A stretch of 64,000 bases of DNA from Citricoccus sp. CH26A (GTDB lineage: Bacteria; Actinomycetota; Actinomycetes; Actinomycetales; Micrococcaceae), in contig NZ_AFXQ01000016.1 in the NCBI RefSeq assembly GCF_000224415.1, positions 26,157 through 90,156 of the forward strand, given 5' to 3'. Below are positions 1 through 8,134 of the stretch, piece by piece (position 1 is the stretch's first letter; every line of letters starts with the position of its first letter). The position numbers were made by a program, and so were the translations under genes. The notes under the pieces were generated by a model. That model saw only the letters and a list, made by a program, of their open reading frames with translations. It was not told where the DNA came from and made no database searches.

Positions 1-1
1 G

Positions 2-487
2 CTCACCGGGCTCGCGGCCGGTGGCCGCGCCGGGGAGGCCGAGATCACCGCGGCCCAGGCCGCCGACCCCACCGCGACCGGTGCGCTGGCCGCGGCCCAG
101 GCCCGCGCCGCCGTCGGGACCACCGAGGCCAAGCAGGCCGCGTGGGAGCAGGTGGTCTCCGGGTCCCTGTCCAACACGACCCAGCGCAACGTGATCCTCG
201 GGTTCAACCGCGTGCACGACCCCGCCCTGCTGGCCCCGTTCGCCCCCCGGTTCTTCTCGACCGTGGAAGGACTGTGGTCCTCGCGGTCCCACGAGATGGC
301 CGAGTCAGCGGCGGTCGGGCTGTTCCCGGGGGCGCAGGTCTGCCAGGACACCATCGACGCCGCGGACGAACTGGTGGCGCGGTCGCAGGCGGAGCAGCCG
401 GCGCTGGCCCGGACCGTGGCCGAGTCCCGGGACGAGACGGTGCGCGCCCTCGCGGCGCGGACGGTCGACGCCGCCGCGCGGGGCTGA
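2..487 (+). CDS. pepN: Aminopeptidase N, C-terminal part (runs in from the left edge)
   Basis: The frame is open from base 2 to the TGA at 485-487, giving 161 residues of the C-terminal helical (ERAP1-like) domain of an M1 zinc aminopeptidase. The stretch with TATGALAAAQAR, TEAKQAAWE and NTTQRNVILGFNR, and the acidic DAADELV segment near the end, matches the family tail. The catalytic HExxH region lies upstream of the window and cannot be checked. M1 enzymes remove N-terminal residues from peptides in the cytosol. The assignment rests on recognition of the tail only. Confidence 0.8.
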   Translation, partial: LTGLAAGGRAGEAEITAAQAADPTATGALAAAQARAAVGTTEAKQAAWEQVVSGSLSNTTQRNVILGFNRVHDPALLAPFAPRFFSTVEGLWSSRSHEMAESAAVGLFPGAQVCQDTIDAADELVARSQAEQPALARTVAESRDETVRALAARTVDAAARG

Positions 488-533
488 CCACCGTACGGCC
501 CCGGGGCGCCCCGTGCGGGCACTCCGGGCCGTT

Positions 534-584
534 CCGGCGCCGGTGCCTGACCGGCGCCGGTGCTTGACCGGCGCCGGTGGGTCA
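534..584. repeat. Three tandem 17-bp units, each a GC palindrome
   Basis: Three 17-base units begin at 534, 551 and 568, each opening with CCGGCGCCGGTG. Each unit contains a self-complementary CCGGCGCCGG core, and neighbouring units can pair with each other. The last unit supplies the stop codon of the minus-strand propeller gene. Lying between two convergent genes, the array could serve as a two-way terminator, although it has no T-run. Confidence 0.6.
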
Positions 585-1817
585 GGAGAGGCGGACCGTG
601 GTGGCGGAGTGGCCGAAGCCGACGATGTCGTCCCGGCCGTCACCGTTGACGTCGCCGAGGAGCCGCGGGTACCGGTCGGGGGACCACCCGGCGTCGTACC
701 CGAACTCGGTGGTCAGCCGCTGCGGACCGAACAGGAAGTCGTCGTCCCCGTAGGCCACGTAGGTCCCGGCGCTGCCGAAACCCACTACGTCCCCGATCCC
801 GTCGCCGTTGACGTCGGCCGTCGTCCGTGGGTGGCGGTCCACCCGCCACCCCTGGGCGTAGCCGAAGCTGCGCAGCTCCAGGGACGGTGGCTGGAACTTC
901 GGCTCCCCGGGGTCGTAGGGCCGGGAGTAGGCCGCGTAGACCCCCTGGTCCCCGAACCCGATGAGGTCCGGCAGCGCGTGGCCGCTGATGTCGTCGACCA
1001 TCCGCGGGTGGCGGTCCATCCGCCAGCCCTGGGCGTACCCGAAGTCCCGGACCTCCAGGGCGGGCCGGGTGAAGGTATCGCCAGCCGCGGAGAAGTAGGA
1101 GACGTACACCCCGGCGTCACCGAAGCCGACGATGTCCGACGTCCCGTTGCCGTCCATGTCCGCGAGCAGTCGCTCATGCTTCTCCACCCGCCAGCCGCGG
1201 TCGTAACCGTAGCTGTCGATGCGCTTGCCGGTCCCGGTGAAGGTGCGGTTGGCCAGCCCGTGGGAGATGGTCACCCCGGAATGGCCGAAGCCCACGATGT
1301 CCGCAGTGCCGTTGCCGTTGAGATCGGCCAGCAGACGCGGATGCGCTCCCACCCTCCAGCCCTGGGCGTACCCGAAGTCGCGCACCTTCAGTGCCGCGCG
1401 GGTGAAGGACCCGTCGGGCTGCGCGTAGGAGACATGGACCCCGGCATTCCCGAAGCCCACGAGGTCACCGCGCCCGTCGCCGTCGACGTCGGCGACCGTG
1501 CGCACGTGCCGCGCGTTGGACCACCCCTGGTCGGTGCCGAAGCTGCGGATCTTCAGGCGCGGTGTGCTGAACGTCCCGTTGGCACGGCCGTGGGCCACGT
1601 AGACGCCCGCCCCGCCGAAGCCGACCACGTCCGCGCGGCCGTCCCCGTTGACGTCGGCCAGCTCGCGCACGTGCTGGTCCACCCGCCACCCCCGGTCGTA
1701 GGAGAACATCGGCTGGGAGGCCGCGTGGGCGGGCCCGGCGAGGACCGCTGCCGCCACCGTCAGGACCGCCGCACAGGTGCCGCCCACCACGCGGCTGGAG
1801 ATCGAGCGTCTCATCAT
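582..1817 (-). CDS. Secreted seven-repeat FG-GAP/VCBS beta-propeller protein
   Basis: 411 residues. A signal peptide (MMRRS, then a hydrophobic run, then an AHA cleavage site near residue 32) is followed only by seven repeats of about 50 residues. Each repeat reads roughly FGYxxGWRVDxHPR, then DVNGDGxxDIVGFG, then AGVYVxY. The Asp/Asn-Gly-Asp loops resemble calcium-binding FG-GAP blades, and seven copies suit a closed seven-bladed propeller. The GW...HPR...VGFG signature recalls the fungal Psathyrella velutina lectin fold, so glycan binding is possible but is inference. No enzyme domain or wall anchor is visible. The start was set at the double ATG before the signal peptide; the longer frame upstream is antisense to fdhD. 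Confidence 0.8.
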   Translation of the reverse strand: MMRRSISSRVVGGTCAAVLTVAAAVLAGPAHAASQPMFSYDRGWRVDQHVRELADVNGDGRADVVGFGGAGVYVAHGRANGTFSTPRLKIRSFGTDQGWSNARHVRTVADVDGDGRGDLVGFGNAGVHVSYAQPDGSFTRAALKVRDFGYAQGWRVGAHPRLLADLNGNGTADIVGFGHSGVTISHGLANRTFTGTGKRIDSYGYDRGWRVEKHERLLADMDGNGTSDIVGFGDAGVYVSYFSAAGDTFTRPALEVRDFGYAQGWRMDRHPRMVDDISGHALPDLIGFGDQGVYAAYSRPYDPGEPKFQPPSLELRSFGYAQGWRVDRHPRTTADVNGDGIGDVVGFGSAGTYVAYGDDDFLFGPQRLTTEFGYDAGWSPDRYPRLLGDVNGDGRDDIVGFGHSATTVRLS

Positions 1818-1852
1818 GAACCCCCGGACGTTGCTGGAACGGTGCGGGGATT

Positions 1853-2734
1853 CTAGGCCCGCGAGCGCGCTCCGGAGAAGGACTCCGCTGCGCCCGGGTC
1901 CCCGGCGGCGAGGACGCGCTGCTCCCCGGCGTAGATGACGAACCGCTCGCCGCGCACGAAGCCCGCCAGGGTCATGCCGGCCTCCCGGGCCAGGTCCACC
2001 GCGAGCGAGGACGGCGCGGAGACCGAGGCGAGCATCGGCACGCCCGCCATCAGGGCCTTCTGGGTGAGCTCGAAGCTGGCACGGCCGGAGACCATGAGCA
2101 CGTGCCCGGACAGCGGGAGCATGTCCTGCAGCAGGGCCCAGCCGAGCACCTTGTCCACCGCGTTGTGCCGGCCGACGTCCTCCCGGACCGCCACCAGTTC
2201 GCCGGTGGCGGCATCGAACAGGCCGGCGGCGTGCAGTCCGCCGGTGCGGTCGAAGACCTTCTGGCGCTCCCGGAGCACCTCGGGCAGGGACAGCACCGTC
2301 TGCTCCGTCACCGTCATCGGGTCCTCGGCCACGGGATAGCGCGTGGTGGTGCGCACGGAGTCGATGCTGGTGCGGCCGCACAGCCCGCAGGCGCTGGTCA
2401 TCAGCACGTGGCGTTCCAGCGCCGGGGCGGGTGCCGCCACGTGCGGGGCCAGCACCACGTCCACCGTGTTGTCCGTCTCCTCGGCCCCGGGTCCGAAGTC
2501 CCGTCCGCAGTAGCGGATCGAGGACACCTCGGAGGCCTGGCCGATCAGCCCCTCGCTGAGCAGGAAGCCCACGGCCAGGGAGAAGTCCTCGGTGGGGGTG
2601 CGCATGGTCACCGCCAGCCGGCGCCCGTTCACCCGTATCTCCAGCGGTTCCTCCGCGGCCAGCACGTCCGCCCGCGCCTCGCGCCGACCGTCCTTCACGC
2701 GCACCACCCGGACCCGCGACTCACTCCTGCTCAT
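1853..2734 (-). CDS. fdhD: Formate dehydrogenase accessory sulfurtransferase FdhD
   Basis: 293 residues, normal family length. FdhD moves sulfur from a cysteine desulfurase to the molybdenum cofactor so that formate dehydrogenase becomes active. The family CGLCG motif with the two functional cysteines is at about residues 116-119, and the DVGRHNAVDK and SGRASFELTQKA segments are also typical. I chose MSRSES as the start; an ATG five codons upstream is possible. No formate dehydrogenase is in the window, but the molybdenum cofactor genes begin 4 kb away. Confidence 0.93.
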   Translation of the reverse strand: MSRSESRVRVVRVKDGRREARADVLAAEEPLEIRVNGRRLAVTMRTPTEDFSLAVGFLLSEGLIGQASEVSSIRYCGRDFGPGAEETDNTVDVVLAPHVAAPAPALERHVLMTSACGLCGRTSIDSVRTTTRYPVAEDPMTVTEQTVLSLPEVLRERQKVFDRTGGLHAAGLFDAATGELVAVREDVGRHNAVDKVLGWALLQDMLPLSGHVLMVSGRASFELTQKALMAGVPMLASVSAPSSLAVDLAREAGMTLAGFVRGERFVIYAGEQRVLAAGDPGAAESFSGARSRA

Positions 2735-2845
2735 GCACCCATGATCCATCCCGGCGGCGGTGCGCCGCCACCGGGACCCACCCCGGCCCGTCGCGGACCG
2801 GGACCCGGAGGCGCCCTCCGGGCGTGCGGGGCGAGCCCCCGGGAC

Positions 2846-3679
2846 CTAGGCGGGACCGGTGACGCGGTCCGCGAACGTCGCGGTCCGGGCGGGGTCCAGC
2901 ACCGCCGCCGGATGCGGCCCGGCGGACAGCAGCGCCGACCGCAGGTCCTCGGGGTCCGTGCGTGCGAGCGCACCACCCGCTGCCAGCACCGCGTTGCCGG
3001 TCTCCAGCCGGTCCAGCAGCGTCGCGTCGGCCAGCATCCAGGCCCCGGAGAGTCCCGCGTCGGCGGCCGCGGCCTCCAGCGCCCGGGCCTGCCGGGCCAG
3101 GAACCGCAGGCCGGAATCGTCGCCGATGTTCACCAGCAGCACCCCCTGGCCGCCGAGGCGGTCCAGCAGTTCGCCGTAGAACTCCTCGCCCGTGAGGTGC
3201 GCGGCGGCGTCCACCCCGGTGTAGATGTCCAGCACGATCGCGTCGAACGGCGCATCGTCCAGCCCGGCGAGCTCGGTGCGGGCGTCCCCCGTCACGACCG
3301 TCAGTTCCGTCCCCTCGGGCAGGGGGAGTTCGGAGACGACGAACGAGGGCAGTTCGCGGTCGAGGTCCACGACGGTCTGGACGGAGCCGGGGCGGACCGC
3401 CTGCACGTAGCGCGGCAGGGTGAGCGCCCCGGCGCCCAGGTGCAGGATGCGGATCGCCCGGGTGGCCGGCCACGCGGCGTCGAGGACGTTGGCCATCCGG
3501 CGCAGGTACTCGTACCGGATCCGGGTGGGGTCGGCCAGGTCCACGTGGGACTGGACCTGCCCGCCGATCTCCAGGACCCTGCCGTCGTCGTGCTCGTCCG
3601 GGATGATCCGGGCCCGCTCGCCGGACACGCTCAGCTGGATACTGCGGCCGGCGGGACCGGGATCGTCAGGGGGCGTCAT
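2846..3679 (-). CDS. Spermidine synthase-like methyltransferase-fold protein
   Basis: 277 residues with a Rossmann-type fold of the spermine/spermidine synthase superfamily. ILHLGAGALTLPRY is the glycine-rich loop, VVDLDREL the acidic residue after strand 2, and VVTGDARTEL plus FDAIVLDIYTG the later core strands. Many actinobacterial members of this group are uncharacterised, so polyamine synthesis should not be assumed. The ATG overlaps the upstream ABC ATPase stop in an ATGA, so it is the last gene of the TetR-permease-ATPase operon. A longer frame upstream lies inside the ATPase gene and was rejected. Confidence 0.8.
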   Translation of the reverse strand: MTPPDDPGPAGRSIQLSVSGERARIIPDEHDDGRVLEIGGQVQSHVDLADPTRIRYEYLRRMANVLDAAWPATRAIRILHLGAGALTLPRYVQAVRPGSVQTVVDLDRELPSFVVSELPLPEGTELTVVTGDARTELAGLDDAPFDAIVLDIYTGVDAAAHLTGEEFYGELLDRLGGQGVLLVNIGDDSGLRFLARQARALEAAAADAGLSGAWMLADATLLDRLETGNAVLAAGGALARTDPEDLRSALLSAGPHPAAVLDPARTATFADRVTGPA

Positions 3680-4440
3680 GGCCTCAGTGTGACAGACCGG
3701 TGATCCACCAGGCGGCCGTCGACCATCTCGACCACGCGGTCGCAGTGGTCCAGGACGTCGTGGTCGTGGGTGACCATCACGCCGGCGATCCCGCGCTGGT
3801 GGCACTGGCGGGCCAGCAGGGCCACGATGTCCTGGCTGCGCCGGCGGTCCAGCGCAGCGGTCGGCTCGTCCACCAGCAGCAGGCTGGGTTCGTTCACCAG
3901 GGCCCGGGCGATGCCCACGCGCTGGCGTTCCCCGCCGGAGAGCTGTCCCGGGCGGTGGCCCGCCCGGTGCCCCATGTCCACCGCCTCGAGCAACGGCGCC
4001 GGGTCGAAGGACCGGGACCGGCCGCCGCGGTGGGCGATCCGGCGGGCCAGCCGCAGCTGATCGGCTGCGGTGAGGGCCGGGACGAGGTTGCCGGACTGGA
4101 AGACGAAGCCGAGGTGGCGCCGCCGGAACGCGGCCAGCTGTCCCTGTCCGCGCAGGCCGGCCAGGTCCTGCCCGAGCACCTCGACGACGCCGGAGGTGGG
4201 TGTGGCCAGTGCTCCCGCCACGGCGAGCAGGGAGGACTTGCCGGCCCCGGACGGGCCGATGACGGCCACGAACTCCCCGGGGGTGACGCTGAGGTCGACA
4301 CGGTCGAGGGCGCGGACCCTCTCCCCGCCGTCGCCGACCTCGAGGGTGACGTCACGCAGGTGCAGGCCGAGGATCCCGGCCGGGCCCGGGGCGGACCGGT
4401 CCTGTGCGGGCTCGCGGTGGTGGTCGACGGTGGTGCTCAT
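3676..4440 (-). CDS. ABC exporter ATP-binding subunit (MacB/HrtA type)
   Basis: 254 residues. Walker A GPSGAGKSS is at residues 62-70. The Q-loop (FVFQSGN), signature LSGGERQR, Walker B LLLVDEP and H-loop (VTHDHD) are all present. The protein powers the FtsX-like permease encoded just upstream; the genes overlap by four bases (ATGA). This subclass usually drives efflux or extraction of membrane-associated compounds. The N-terminal 25 residues (DHHREPAQD) are outside the domain. Confidence 0.92.
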   Translation of the reverse strand: MSTTVDHHREPAQDRSAPGPAGILGLHLRDVTLEVGDGGERVRALDRVDLSVTPGEFVAVIGPSGAGKSSLLAVAGALATPTSGVVEVLGQDLAGLRGQGQLAAFRRRHLGFVFQSGNLVPALTAADQLRLARRIAHRGGRSRSFDPAPLLEAVDMGHRAGHRPGQLSGGERQRVGIARALVNEPSLLLVDEPTAALDRRRSQDIVALLARQCHQRGIAGVMVTHDHDVLDHCDRVVEMVDGRLVDHRSVTLRP

Positions 4441-5600
4441 CGGTTGCCTCCCAGGGCAGAGATCGGTTCGATGCGGGTCACGCGCAGCACGGCCACGGCG
4501 GCTCCCACCAGCCCCAGCAGGATCGTCAGCGCCGAGGCGACGGCGATGGGCTGGGCCTCGAGGGCGAACGGCATCCCCTCGGGCATCAGCGAGCCGAGCC
4601 CGACGCCGGCCGCGACACCGAGGGCGGTGAAGGAGACCAGCAGGATGGAGGCCTGGGCCAGGCCGTCACGCAGCAGGTATCCGGCCGAGGCGCCCATGGC
4701 CCTCAGCACGGCGAGCTCGTGCCCGCGCTGGATGGTCCAGACGGTGAAGAAGGCGCCGACCACGAGGGCCCCGATGGCGTACAGGAAGACCTGGATCATG
4801 CTCAGGGTCATGGTCTCGGCCTGGTACCCGGGAGAGGCGTTGAACGACTCCTCCAGGGACAGGGTGGTCGTGGTGGCCGCCGTGTCCCCGGCGGCGAACG
4901 CCTCGGCAGAGCCGGCCGCCAGCTCCGAGCCCTCCGCCCCCTGCAGGGCGATGACCGAGGCCTGGTCGAAGTCCAGGGTGGCCAGGTGCGCGTCGGTGGG
5001 AGCCTCCCCGTCCGGGGCCTGGCCGGCGGCGATCAGCTGCCAGGTGGCCAGGGGAAGGTAGGCGATGTCCACGTGACCGAAGGTCGCCTGGCCCTCGGTG
5101 AAGCCGACGACCTCGAGTTCGGTGTTGATCCGGTCCAGGGTGATGACGGTGCCGACGTCGATGCCCTCGCCCCGCAGGCTCTCCGAGACCACGATGCCGG
5201 CCGGCCTGTCCAGGGCGTCGCCGTCAGCCGGCTCGGGTGCCAGGAACCCGTCCGGTTCCACCCCGAACATGGTGAGGTCGACCTGCTGCCCGTCGTCGGT
5301 GACGGCGTTCATGATCGAGGTGCCCATGAGTTCTGCCTCCGCCACGTCCGGCTGGCCGCGCCAGGCGGCGAGCTGGTCCGTGTCCACGACGGACCGGGAG
5401 AAGGCGTTGTCGGTCTTGGTGCCCTCATCGAAGGCGAAGGCGGAGACGGGCAGGGACTTCAGCCCCGAGACGCCGTCGTTCACGAGTCCGGAGGAGAGAC
5501 CGGAGAGCAACACCATGAGGATGGCGATGAGGCCGATGACCAGGCCCATCAGGCTGAAACGGCCACGGGCGAAGGCCAATTCACGCAGTGCGAGGAACAT
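4437..5600 (-). CDS. ABC exporter permease, FtsX/MacB-like (possible HrtB)
   Basis: 387 residues. One N-terminal membrane helix (about residues 18-38) is followed by a large extracytoplasmic domain (about 45-260) and three C-terminal helices, the standard FtsX/MacB layout. VWTIQRGHELAVLRAMGAS is the coupling segment that contacts the ATPase. With the TetR regulator and paired operator boxes the set resembles the heme exporter HrtBA of Gram-positive bacteria, but the substrate is not shown by the sequence. The ATG at 5600 lies about 20 bases downstream of a CATAAT box. Confidence 0.88.
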   Translation of the reverse strand: MFLALRELAFARGRFSLMGLVIGLIAILMVLLSGLSSGLVNDGVSGLKSLPVSAFAFDEGTKTDNAFSRSVVDTDQLAAWRGQPDVAEAELMGTSIMNAVTDDGQQVDLTMFGVEPDGFLAPEPADGDALDRPAGIVVSESLRGEGIDVGTVITLDRINTELEVVGFTEGQATFGHVDIAYLPLATWQLIAAGQAPDGEAPTDAHLATLDFDQASVIALQGAEGSELAAGSAEAFAAGDTAATTTTLSLEESFNASPGYQAETMTLSMIQVFLYAIGALVVGAFFTVWTIQRGHELAVLRAMGASAGYLLRDGLAQASILLVSFTALGVAAGVGLGSLMPEGMPFALEAQPIAVASALTILLGLVGAAVAVLRVTRIEPISALGGNR

Positions 5601-5621
5601 GGGGAAGGAGTCCTTCAGTCA

Positions 5622-5661
5622 ATTATGCGACAGAGTGTCGAGAAGATATCGACAGTGTGTC
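5622..5661 (-). promoter_or_regulatory. Promoter with two GACA-N3-TGTC operator boxes upstream of the exporter
   Basis: Two 11-base palindromes, GACAGAGTGTC (5629-5639) and GACAGTGTGTC (5651-5661), have centres exactly 22 bases apart, two helical turns. A minus-strand -10 box CATAAT is at 5622-5627, so the near box fills the spacer and the far box lies around the -35. A repressor there would block transcription of the permease gene. The natural candidate is the adjacent TetR protein. Confidence 0.7.
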
Positions 5662-5735
5662 ATGAAGGCTGGCCCCACCGGAAATCCGGCTCCGCCTCGG
5701 CGGAAGCCCCGCCCGGGCATCCCGCCTCGAGCTCG

Positions 5736-6332
5736 TCAGTCGATCGTTCCCCGCCCGCCGTGCTCGCGCACCATGGGCCCCAGGACCACCTGAAGGTGCC
5801 CCAGGGCCGCCTCGAGGTCCTGACCGGACTCCAGCAGCAGCGTGGCACCGTGGACCACGGCGTTGACCAGCTCGGCGACCTGCGCCGGGGACTCGACGTC
5901 CAGTCGCTCCAGCGTCTGCACCAGGGGTTGCTGGACCTCCCGGTGCATCCGCGCGGCCTGTTCGTCCAGTTCCTCCCCGGGAGCCAGCGCCGCCAGGGCG
6001 CTGCCCACCGCGTGCGCCCCCTCCGCGACGAGCGAGACGTTCGCCGCGGCATAGGCCATGAGCCGGTCGGCCTCGGTGGGGGCCTGGTCCATGGCACCGG
6101 AGATCCGTTCGGTCCAGCGAGGGTAGACGTCACGGACCATGGCCTGCAGCAGCTCCTGCTTGGACGTGAAGTACTGGTAGATGCTGGTGCGGGCGAGCCC
6201 GGCGCGCTGGGCGACCTGGGACAGGGAGGGCGCCTCCCCCGTTTCCGTCAGCAGGTCATGGGCGGCGTCCAACAGGGCTCGCTCCCGGGCGGCGCGATGC
6301 TCCGCAACGGTGGGTTCGCTGATGCGTGGCAT
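5736..6332 (-). CDS. TetR-family repressor of the exporter operon
   Basis: 198 residues. The N-terminal helix-turn-helix runs about residues 15-60 (LSQVAQRAGLARTSIYQYFTSKQELL), followed by a helical ligand domain with no close signature. It sits directly upstream of the exporter on the same strand, with a paired operator between them. H107, H130 and H161 in the ligand domain would fit a heme-sensing role, but that is speculation. I chose MPRISEP because the longer frame upstream is antisense to the next gene. Confidence 0.88.
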   Translation of the reverse strand: MPRISEPTVAEHRAARERALLDAAHDLLTETGEAPSLSQVAQRAGLARTSIYQYFTSKQELLQAMVRDVYPRWTERISGAMDQAPTEADRLMAYAAANVSLVAEGAHAVGSALAALAPGEELDEQAARMHREVQQPLVQTLERLDVESPAQVAELVNAVVHGATLLLESGQDLEAALGHLQVVLGPMVREHGGRGTID

Positions 6333-6426
6333 GAGTCCACACCCTACTCCGGCCGCCCTCGACGGCCCGCCCCCCAACGTGCCGCGGAGCCACGCCCTTC
6401 TTTTCGACAGCGCGTCGGCATCTCTG

Positions 6427-6432
6427 TAGGCT
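6427..6432 (+). promoter_or_regulatory. Putative -10 box TAGGCT, leaderless arrangement
   Basis: TAGGCT ends 8 bases before the ATG at 6441, and no Shine-Dalgarno sequence fits in between. Transcription would start at or next to the start codon. Confidence 0.45.
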
Positions 6433-6440
6433 GGCTGACC

Positions 6441-6794
6441 ATGGACTTTCTGCATTCCGCCTCCCTGTTCCTGCACATCCTCGGCGCCGCCGCCCTCCTC
6501 GGCGGCTGGTTGGCCATGTTCCGCCGGCCCACCGTGTCCTCGTGGCAACACCTCGGGGCGTGGGTGCAGTTGGTCACCGGCGTCCTGCTGGTCGGCCTGC
6601 TCGAGATGAACGACGACGCCGGGCCGGTCAACCACGCGAAGATCGCCGTCAAGCTCGTGGTGCTCCTCGCCGTCCTGGTGGCGGCCGTGATGGGTCGCCG
6701 CCGCGTCCGCCGGGGGCAGGACGTCCCCACCGGCATGGCCCACGCCGTCGGCGGGCTCACCCTGGTCAACATCGCCATCGCCGTGTTCTGGTGA
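6441..6794 (+). CDS. Small four-helix membrane protein
   Basis: 117 residues with four predicted membrane helices: about 3-26 (SASLFLHILGAAALLGGW), 38-57, 68-84 and 97-117. A short charged cytoplasmic loop GRRRVRRGQD precedes the last helix. The small four-helix layout with histidine in the first helix resembles integral membrane proteins of unknown function common in Actinobacteria. I do not recognise a specific family. The start fits a TAGGCT box 8 bases upstream. Transcription diverges from tetR. Confidence 0.7.
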   Translation: MDFLHSASLFLHILGAAALLGGWLAMFRRPTVSSWQHLGAWVQLVTGVLLVGLLEMNDDAGPVNHAKIAVKLVVLLAVLVAAVMGRRRVRRGQDVPTGMAHAVGGLTLVNIAIAVFW

Positions 6795-6961
6795 CCGGGT
6801 CCTGCTGGTGGCCGCGGTCTACCTGCTGTTCCTGATCCGCAAGGACATCCGCTTCCTGGGCACGGCTGTCGATCATCGGCTTCGCCGCCCTGGTGTTCAA
6901 CTTCACCATCGTCAACACCTACTTCCCCGGCCTGCACTCCTACGCCTGCATCCCGGAATGA
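6795..6961 (+). pseudogene. Remnant of cytochrome c biogenesis gene ccsB (C-terminal end)
   Basis: Directly after the preceding stop codon, one frame gives a hydrophobic stretch (VAAVYLLFLIRKDIRFLG). Then, after a frame change near 6865, another gives IIGFAALVFNFTIVNTYF and GLHSYA before the TGA at 6959-6961. The F-N-hydrophobic-VN-x-Y/F-F-x-GLHSYA ending is the characteristic C-terminus of CcsB/ResC, a membrane protein of system II cytochrome c maturation. The rest of the gene is absent, so this is a deletion scar. The first half could come from another gene. Confidence 0.6.
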
Positions 6962-7003
6962 CCACCACCCCACCCCGGCAGGCCGGTGCAGCCCCGTCCG
7001 GAC

Positions 7004-7009
7004 TAGGGT
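7004..7009 (+). promoter_or_regulatory. Putative -10 box TAGGGT before moeB, leaderless arrangement
   Basis: TAGGGT is followed by six bases (GGGACC) and then the moeB ATG. The spacing suits a transcript that begins at the start codon and would drive the whole plus-strand molybdenum cofactor operon. Confidence 0.45.
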
Positions 7010-7015
7010 GGGACC

Positions 7016-8134
7016 ATGTCCAGCGCACAGCCGTACGAACGCACCCTGCGCCAGCGGACCCTGCCGCAGGTCGGGGACTCCGGACAACAGTTGCTGGCCG
7101 GTGCCTCCGTGGCGGTGGTCGGTGCCGGCGGCCTGGGCTCGCCGGTCATCCAGTACCTCGCCGCAGCCGGCATCGGCACCCTGCACGTCATCGACGACGA
7201 TCACGTGGAGCTCAGCAACCTGAACCGGCAGACCCTGCACGGGGTGGACACCCTCGGGGCACCGAAGACCGACGGGGCGGTGGCGGCCGCCGCACGCCTG
7301 TCCCCCGAGACCACCGTGGTCCCCCACGCCGTGCGCCTCACCGATGCCAACGCCCGCGAACTGCTGGGGTCGGCCGACGTCATCATCGACGGCAGCGATT
7401 CCTTCCAGACCCGGTTCGTCGTCCACCGCGCCGCCCTCGCCCTGGGCCTGCCCGTGGTCTTCGGCGCCCTGTTCCAGTGGAACGCCCAGGTCACCGTGTT
7501 CTGGTCCGTCCCGCCGGCCGGTTCGGGACTGGCCCCGGTGGTGCTGACCGACGTGTTCCCGGACAACGCGGCAACCCATGCCTCGCCCGGTTGCGCCGAG
7601 GCCGGGGTGCTGGGCGCCGTCGTCGGGATCACCGGTTCCTTCCTGGCCCTGGAGACGATCAAGCTCATCCTCGGCACCGGTCGGCCGCTGGTGGGACGGA
7701 TGCTGCTGGTGGACGGCCTCGCCGGCACCACCGCCGAGATCCCGCTGGCCGGCCCCCCTGTCCCCTCGACCCGCGCCCCGTCGACCCCCGCCGCGCCGGC
7801 CGCCACCGCGCCGGCACCGGGACCGATCGCCCCGGAGGACACACCCCCGCAGGCCCTGTGGATCGACGTCCGCCGTCCCGAGGAGTCCGCCGAACGCCCC
7901 GGGCCCGGCGGCGCCGTGCTGCTTCCCCTGGACCGGGTGCTGCGCCTGGACCGTGGTCCGGACGCGCCCCTGCCACCGGACCACCCGCTGGCCGGTCTCG
8001 CCCGCGACCGGCCCCTGCTGCCGTTCTGCGCCGCCGGCCCGCGCAGCGCCACCGCCGCCCGGCACCTGGCCGGTCTCGGCTGGCCGGTGGCCGGGTACCT
8101 CGACGGCGGGTTGCCGGGAGCGTTCCGTGCCTGA
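7016..8134 (+). CDS. moeB: MoeB/MoeZ-type adenylyltransferase with rhodanese domain
   Basis: 372 residues. It should adenylate the C-terminal glycine of MoaD, the first step in loading sulfur onto molybdopterin synthase. The ThiF/MoeB fold covers about residues 1-245, with GAGGLGSP nucleotide loop at 36-43, DDDHVELSNLNRQ, and SPGCAEAGVLG holding the family cysteine. A Pro/Ala linker leads to a rhodanese domain whose active loop reads FCAAGPRS (Cys338). The two CxxC zinc pairs normal in MoeB are missing: the first is replaced by VVLTDVF. This is unusual but known homologues vary. It is the first gene of the operon with moeA, moaC, mobA and moaD. Confidence 0.88.
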   Translation: MSSAQPYERTLRQRTLPQVGDSGQQLLAGASVAVVGAGGLGSPVIQYLAAAGIGTLHVIDDDHVELSNLNRQTLHGVDTLGAPKTDGAVAAAARLSPETTVVPHAVRLTDANARELLGSADVIIDGSDSFQTRFVVHRAALALGLPVVFGALFQWNAQVTVFWSVPPAGSGLAPVVLTDVFPDNAATHASPGCAEAGVLGAVVGITGSFLALETIKLILGTGRPLVGRMLLVDGLAGTTAEIPLAGPPVPSTRAPSTPAAPAATAPAPGPIAPEDTPPQALWIDVRRPEESAERPGPGGAVLLPLDRVLRLDRGPDAPLPPDHPLAGLARDRPLLPFCAAGPRSATAARHLAGLGWPVAGYLDGGLPGAFRA

